Source of the DNA: Nemopilema nomurai
Lineage: Eukaryota; Cnidaria; Scyphozoa; Rhizostomeae; Rhizostomatidae
Length of the DNA: 64,000 bases
Direction: 5' to 3'
Assembly: GCA_003864495.1 (NCBI GenBank)
Contig: ML133365.1
Location: 3,727,856 to 3,791,855, forward strand
Of this stretch, positions 62,001 through 64,000 are shown piece by piece (the stretch's first letter is position 1; each line of letters opens with the position of its first letter). Below the pieces are notes generated by a model, which saw nothing but the letters and a program-made list of their open reading frames with translations, did no database searches and was not told where the DNA came from. The position numbers and the translations under genes were made by a program.

Positions 62001-62968
62001 AGTAAGGTCGTGCCAAAAATAAGAGCTGCTTAGCTGCTTGTTATTTTTTCAACTAAATTTCCCTACCAAAAACCCAGGCAAACTGACATTTGAGCATCAC
62101 AATGATTGCGTTTGAGACTGCACTCCGATTGCTGCCTAAAGTTGGGAAATCGTGCATGTATTTGTCTTTTGGGTTTCAGATGCAGTCTTGCTATTTGTCG
62201 TTGTATAAGGCAACCAGCTAGTTGATCTCTGCCATTTTTGTGAGATGCTGACTGGACACAGGATTATTGATAATCTGTAATTTTGATAGTGGCTAAGGAT
62301 AATTGGGAATCTTAAGAATGATCGCAAGATGATCTTCTGAGAAAAACTTGAGAGTATCCTTGAATCTTGCTGATCGTTTTTAGACTTGCATGAAAGTTCA
62401 AGCAAAGTCTCTAAAGGCCTACCCTTCTATACGCTTAAATGCAGCTAGAGAAGATTCTAAAAAAACTCGTTCAGAATCTGCTATATTATCACAAGAAGAC
62501 GGCATCCGAGAAGGAATAGCTAATGGACTGAATCATTTGAATGTTAACAACAATTTAGTAATTTTCGTCTGTGCCACTCCACTTCGTTGAATGAATTCTA
62601 GAAACTTTGAATGTCAAAAATAAGAGATGGTATGCCATTGATAAATGTCTTCCTTACAGTAGAATGATCCATTTTTAGTTGTTATCCATACATCTTGAAT
62701 TATATACGTAATTCATGAATTGGACAAAAGTTTCTACTGTTGAATTATAGCCATGTTCTTTCTTACAGAAACATCACAGAAATCTAAGTCAAACCTGGCA
62801 ATTGTATTGGCCTGCACATGTGCTGCGATTATAGTTGCCATTTTGATTGTGGCATTTGTGGTTTTCAAATGGAAGAACAAGAAAGGCAAGGTCATTCTAC
62901 CTGCCGAAGAAGCAACTGGAATAGGCCAGCAATTCGAGAACTCAGCTTACGAAGGACAGATCAAGTAA
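37985..62968 (+). CDS. VWDE-like: Gene B: CUB-array VWDE-like membrane protein
   Basis: Twenty-four exons: 37985-38072, 39215-39550, 40075-40419, 40708-41043, 42127-42474, 43190-43534, 44367-44714, 47616-47963, 48229-48474, 48808-48981, 49326-49529, 50727-50793, 51330-51573, 51660-51755, 52056-52379, 53509-53582, 53927-53990, 54434-54619, 54924-55156, 56253-56718, 58819-59196, 59782-60051, 60332-60440, 62769-62968. The sum is 5829 nt, exactly 1943 codons including stop. Order by residue: signal peptide 1-29, seven CUB 30-831, two EGF 832-913, D8C 914-1039, Ig-like about 1060-1175, vWD about 1284-1470 with a GDPH motif, furin-type RKRR at 1541-1544. An EGF, a Cys-rich segment, a TM helix and a short tail follow. 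From D8C onward the order follows VWDE proteins. Seven N-terminal CUB domains are not part of vertebrate VWDE. Likely a cell-surface adhesion or recognition protein (inference). Confidence 0.88.
39215..39550 (+). CDS. VWDE-like: Gene B CUB1, ending at a GC donor
   Basis: 336 bp, phase 1/1. All four cysteines are present ('CVFSF', 'KQCAYSI', 'GCSYAEFKVYEG', 'TKCGG'). The donor is CAAG|GCAAGT, a GC-AG intron. The nearby GT at 39555 would break the frame. Confidence 0.85.
40075..40419 (+). CDS. VWDE-like: Gene B CUB2
   Basis: 345 bp, phase 1/1. 'CNMILENSEGTFISP', 'ISCSYKITGP', 'CTKDRLTVHEG' and 'VKCGTN' give four cysteines. The donor is G|GTAAGA. Confidence 0.88.
40708..41043 (+). CDS. VWDE-like: Gene B CUB3 (second disulfide missing)
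   Basis: 336 bp, phase 1/1. 'CDRIFTGASGNISSPMFPS' and 'VRCTYKI' keep Cys1-Cys2. The Cys3 site is 'GYGDTDRLNIFEG' and the Cys4 site 'LTDSRTWT', both without Cys. Gene A CUB3 has the same loss. Confidence 0.87.
42127..42474 (+). CDS. VWDE-like: Gene B CUB4
   Basis: 348 bp, phase 1/1. 'CNIHMSSVNGILTSP', 'TSCNYTITV', 'CAYDYLKIFEG' and 'ETLCGT' give four cysteines. Confidence 0.88.
43190..43534 (+). CDS. VWDE-like: Gene B CUB5
   Basis: 345 bp, phase 1/1. 'CNGYFSAVSGTIQS', 'FPNNYPNNAQCTYQI', 'GCRSDSFKVYKG' and 'DARCGS' give four cysteines. Confidence 0.88.
44367..44714 (+). CDS. VWDE-like: Gene B CUB6
   Basis: 348 bp, phase 1/1. 'CGGVYNAEKGLIASP', 'KYPNNAKCRYKITGP', 'CKYDNVKVYDG' and 'ATRCGSD' give four cysteines. 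The intron that follows (44715-47615) holds the LINE insertion. Confidence 0.88.
45437..47602 (+). mobile_element. 5'-truncated non-LTR retrotransposon (CR1/L2-like LINE), partly decayed
   Basis: It starts within the linker after the endonuclease domain ('SVIDKHAPLTKKK', 'CPWLTNEIRSKMNERDYW', 45442-45942), so the endonuclease is absent. Stops and a frame shift interrupt 45940-46135. Then comes a long reverse-transcriptase frame (46093-47457) with 'YRPISILPVISKVFERV', 'FIDLRKAFDTVDH', 'GVPQGSILGPLLF' and the catalytic 'YADDS'. A 3' UTR and a tail of ATT repeats (about 47573-47602) end 13 bp before gene B exon 47616. It is in the same orientation as gene B. Clade assignment is by motif style only. 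Confidence 0.88.
46093..47457 (+). CDS. LINE reverse transcriptase (intact frame, element truncated)
   Basis: 454 codons open to TAA at 47457. All the main RT blocks are visible, including 'ADD' with its usual upstream 'MTLYADDSVLY' and a C-terminal region ending 'FKTFCKNFNFDF'. The frame has no natural start, because upstream element sequence is broken by stops, so it is a pseudogene fragment of a larger ORF2. Retention of a 1.3-kb open frame means a fairly recent insertion. Confidence 0.85.
   Translation: MKWQSSPCAEKCSKITPVYKSGEKTIMDNYRPISILPVISKVFERVVQNQLYDYLEANNMLSERQFGFRKRSSTQHAVTFFSDSIRTNMDRGLMTGAVFIDLRKAFDTVDHERLLSKLLNYGIKNKELCWFESYLFGRTQIVSYDGALSESQAITCGVPQGSILGPLLFTLLINDIDENLSQCEMTLYADDSVLYVAGKNCDIIEEKLNSDLKQIAYWLQQNNLVINLKKTKTECVLYGTHQRTSKSKPMEIKINNTKITESKEYEYLGVKMDKNLTFSDHFEKTIKKATSRVKLLSRIRHNISPYTAETIYKVTILPILLYCNNVFLYMAPSKKMVYENIQRRALKVINGNRDSVQLEKVSSLRNKMCALEVFKSLNSVSPHAFRNYFTRVKHRQCTRANAKNIVLPKVQSEAGKKAFYFQGAKIFNKLTDEMKCETSILRFKTFCKNFNFDF
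47616..47963 (+). CDS. VWDE-like: Gene B CUB7 (extra cysteines)
   Basis: 348 bp, phase 1/1. 'CSKSVKASTGTILSP', 'NNAFCTYLI', 'CDTLRVFDGG' and 'KSMCGT' supply the canonical four. A 'PCCSPTSC' insert before the third adds two more, which could form an extra disulfide. Its acceptor lies right after the LINE ATT tail. Confidence 0.87.
48229..48474 (+). CDS. VWDE-like: Gene B EGF pair
   Basis: 246 bp, phase 1/1. Two EGF modules have all twelve cysteines ('FCQKYRPCRNNGTC' to 'GVNC'; 'PCSSNPCVNGGIC' to 'GNRC'). It has the same length, phase and 'GFC' start as the gene A EGF exon 13691-13936. Confidence 0.9.
48808..49529 (+). CDS. VWDE-like: Gene B D8C domain (exons 48808-48981 and 49326-49529)
   Basis: 174 and 204 bp, phase 1/1 each. 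They form the D8C (eight-cysteine, uromodulin/VWDE-type) domain: 'CLGYHTDSRW', 'YCDRSLTSGWYRFTSKAG', 'MPTSCPSAPSC', then 'VWANGTLPRNVGD', 'DAICCFKSWSIKVKRC', 'YQLTKPPSCPMVYC'. The 'GWYRF' and paired 'CC' are diagnostic. The second donor is GTTCGT, a weaker but usable site. Confidence 0.9.
50727..50793 (+). CDS. VWDE-like: Gene B linker exon with competing donors
   Basis: It encodes 'VEIPCRNGSNSPTGFTPGCT' then Cys. The donor GTAATA at 50794 gives phase 2, which the next exon requires. A stronger-looking GTAAGT four bases earlier (50790) would shift the frame and reach a stop in the next exon. Confidence 0.7.
51330..51755 (+). CDS. VWDE-like: Gene B Ig-like region (exons 51330-51573 and 51660-51755)
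   Basis: Phase 2/0 then 0/0. 'LQFTCKFESTEEDSKAVFEV' plus 'TWYKGS' and, across the junction, 'TASFTLGTVVFCRVRSWYE' give the Cys-Trp-Cys spacing of an Ig-like fold. VWDE proteins carry a similar region between D8C and vWD. Confidence 0.75.
52056..52379 (+). CDS. VWDE-like: Gene B exon between Ig-like and vWD
   Basis: 324 bp, phase 0/0. It encodes 108 residues with beta-rich character ('LKLSFRATVPIVAVKGKNCI', 'KRMTIHVTVSSVHCPDW'). It occupies the position of the conserved pre-vWD segment of VWDE. The donor is GTA|GTAAGC. Confidence 0.8.
53509..55156 (+). CDS. VWDE-like: Gene B vWD domain (53509-53582, 53927-53990, 54434-54619, 54924-55156)
   Basis: Donor phases are 2, 0, 0 and 2. It begins 'CQSSGDPHLITFDKL' (GDPH at 53551-53562), continues 'YYNHFEAGDYVLVNSTC' and 'VTCNCGIAAREGDDVIVVDM', and ends 'FNCTVGLCGTFDRNKQNDM'. 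The last is the classic vWD 'GLCGxxDxNxxND' block, with Asp/Asn residues that bind calcium in the family. It is an extracellular domain used in adhesion and assembly. Confidence 0.92.
56253..56718 (+). CDS. VWDE-like: Gene B post-vWD exon with furin-type site
   Basis: 466 bp, phase 2/0. It starts 'RIPGGKSLFYYTSEKDLC' as in VWDE after the vWD domain, then 'YCICKRASAG'. RKRR followed by Ser (56467-56478) matches the furin consensus R-X-K/R-R. After it come 'FYVYNPGAVGFAGTSWPTPL' and 'YCHSAV', ending 'AQCTADVQ'. Confidence 0.88.
56719..58818. other. Gene B intron, 2.1 kb, no supported exon
   Basis: The flanking exons are both phase 0 and join directly in a way that matches VWDE, so no exon is needed here. 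Short open frames inside lack splice support. Confidence 0.6.
58819..59196 (+). CDS. VWDE-like: Gene B EGF-containing exon
   Basis: 378 bp, phase 0/0. 'ISDSYGFSISAVRSMQDACE' continues the VWDE core. 'LCPSLCSGQGSCINATCVC' with 'YTAADC' is the VWDE-type EGF. The remainder ('NGLCDARTRSDCHVIRIRGY') is Cys-containing. The donor is ACG|GTTAGT. Confidence 0.87.
59782..60051 (+). CDS. VWDE-like: Gene B VWDE C-terminal core exon
   Basis: 270 bp, phase 0/0. 'SATYRAYLLSFAEAVCQIN' and 'ETVYLIFDSECIECNASN' are beta-type segments with cysteines, matching the region after the EGF in VWDE. The donor is AAG|GTATGT. Confidence 0.8.
60332..60440 (+). CDS. VWDE-like: Gene B Cys-rich juxtamembrane exon
   Basis: 109 bp, phase 0/1. 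'KSKCMIDGYCFDDGEVSRFD' and 'SKCNPAVSQNTFTQ' resemble the VWDE 'C.I.G.CY..G' element before the C-terminus. It joins the membrane exon across a 2.3-kb intron. Confidence 0.8.
60441..62768. other. Gene B last intron, 2.3 kb
   Basis: No exon is needed: 60440 (phase 1) joins 62769 (two bases) directly. A protein-like open stretch at 62390-62590 follows a TTTTTAG acceptor but is out of phase with 60440. Confidence 0.55.
62769..62968 (+). CDS. VWDE-like: Gene B last exon: transmembrane helix and tail
   Basis: It starts after TTCTTACAG in phase 1. 'NLAIVLACTCAAIIVAILIV' plus 'AFVVF' forms the membrane helix, followed by 'KWKNKKGK' stop-transfer and a tail of about 30 residues ending 'ENSAYEGQIK'. 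TAA is at 62966-62968. Vertebrate VWDE is described as secreted, so a membrane anchor is a notable difference. Confidence 0.87.
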
Positions 62969-64000
62969 TCTACGAAAATGGTGCACTTAAAGGGTTGTTA
63001 TTTGAATAATTAACGAATCAGCTAATTCTTTAAACTTGCTCTGCAAGGAAGTTTACAATTAGCAGCTAAACATATGCTGAAGACTTCCAGGTCAGTGCAT
63101 CTTCTTAAATCATCTTCCATCATGATTCAACTTAGTGGTCAGAGCATCTGCTTTCACGCATGTTATCCCGGCCATTCTCGCATCATTCGTTTTTGTAGAT
63201 TCGATGAGTGTTTCAAGGAAAATTAGATACTGTATGCATTGTTAACCTTAATTAGCAGTTATTTAAGTTTGGCAGTCATAAATGAAGATATTCAACTTGT
63301 TTAATGCTTTGCTTTCTATGCATAGTATCAGACAGATTAATAACATTAGGCATCAAGTTCAATTGGCTAATAAACCTGACCTGTTAAACACCCGTCAACT
63401 TTCATAGTGACTATCAAATCTAAGAGTACTGCGGCGGCAGGATACCTCGTATAGATGTGATTCATCGGTGATTATCCCCTTATCTGAATTTATGTAAAAA
63501 CGTTCGTTGATCACCTCAATAGAAACAGTGTGATGAGAGGGAATGATGCCATTGATCGACTTGTTTCACATGCCTACCAATACGCATCAATTTTTAGATG
63601 AAAAGCTTGGTCTTCCCTGGCACTCATTCTACTTTAGGCGTTAACAGATTTAGGTGGTGGTAAGCGAGGAGATTGGCTTGCTTTTTATGACTTGAAGTAA
63701 ACTGAATAGCAGTTAGTTGGCTATGATTAGAAATTGGATTGGAAAATTCTTCTGCAATGTTTGGATAGGGAGACCAATTACAAGGGTTTCAGGAAAAGCA
63801 ACCAATGACAGCCAGCTCATCCGGAAGCATGGAATAGATTTTCCTGCTCCATATTCAACTTTTTTAGACTTAAGCATCTTTAAAATGGGATTCTGGGTAT
63901 GTGGATGATTTCTTTTGTGCTAAGTTGCTTCATCGAACGTACAGTGTTTCTCACGGCGGCTCATGCACCAGTGCGTGCTCTATACGAAGGCCCTCAACGC
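62969..64000. other. Gene B 3' UTR and flank
   Basis: No further gene supported. The open frame at 63717-63908 has no start context, splice or family support. Confidence 0.45.
63369..63374 (+). terminator. Candidate polyadenylation signal AATAAA for gene B
   Basis: AATAAA lies 400 bp after the gene B stop. It is the first perfect match I saw downstream, with no further support. Confidence 0.35.

Noticed and set aside
62390..62590. Protein-like open stretch after a TTTTTAG acceptor in the last gene B intron
   Set aside because: It is out of phase with exon 60332-60440. In the required phase it stops after about 20 codons, and the direct join to the TM exon works.

Overview
The window is metazoan nuclear DNA. 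It has intron-rich genes with GT-AG splice sites, long AT-rich introns, animal-only domain combinations (CUB, EGF, D8C, Ig-like, vWD) and a non-LTR retrotransposon. It is clearly not vertebrate. An anthozoan-like cnidarian is my best guess from gene content and base composition, but the sequence alone does not settle the phylum. Exon models below were built by hand from splice sites, reading-frame phase and family resemblance.

Layout: (1) Positions 3853-10932, minus strand: a PHTF1/2-type multi-pass membrane protein gene. Eleven exons, 10932 down to 5862, splice in perfect phase (1083 nt, 361 codons). A further exon at 3853-3949 carries a conserved membrane segment. One exon in between and the C-terminal exons were not found. 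A compact promoter with an ETS/CRE composite lies near 11276-11306. (2) Positions 12499-19933, minus strand: gene A, a type I membrane protein of signal peptide, seven CUB domains, two EGF domains, transmembrane segment and tail (ten exons, 2961 nt, 986 aa). (3) Positions 23917-24252, plus strand: an orphan 111-aa ORF. (4) Positions 25710-35617, plus strand: a charged, coiled-coil, cytoplasmic-type protein, possibly CCDC60-like, in about 17 exons. One intron holds a 41-bp minisatellite of about 19 copies. (5) Positions 37985-62968, plus strand: gene B, a receptor-like protein of signal peptide, seven CUB, two EGF, D8C, Ig-like region, vWD, a furin-type site, an EGF, a Cys-rich tail and a transmembrane segment (24 exons, 5829 nt, 1942 aa). 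Its C-terminal two thirds follow the VWDE (von Willebrand factor D and EGF domain) protein plan. A 5'-truncated, partly decayed LINE sits in the intron before its seventh CUB exon.

Main result: genes A and B lie head to head on either side of the coiled-coil gene and share the same front end, signal peptide + 7 CUB + 2 EGF. All exon boundaries there are phase 1, and the EGF exon is 246 bp in both. In both genes the third CUB domain lacks its second disulfide. Gene A looks like an inverted duplicate of gene B that lost everything between the EGF exon and the membrane exon. Both of those boundaries are phase 1, so such a deletion keeps the frame. The CUB-array/VWDE hybrid and its membrane-anchored short paralogue are the candidates for an undescribed system, plausibly in cell-surface recognition or adhesion. 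That role is inference.
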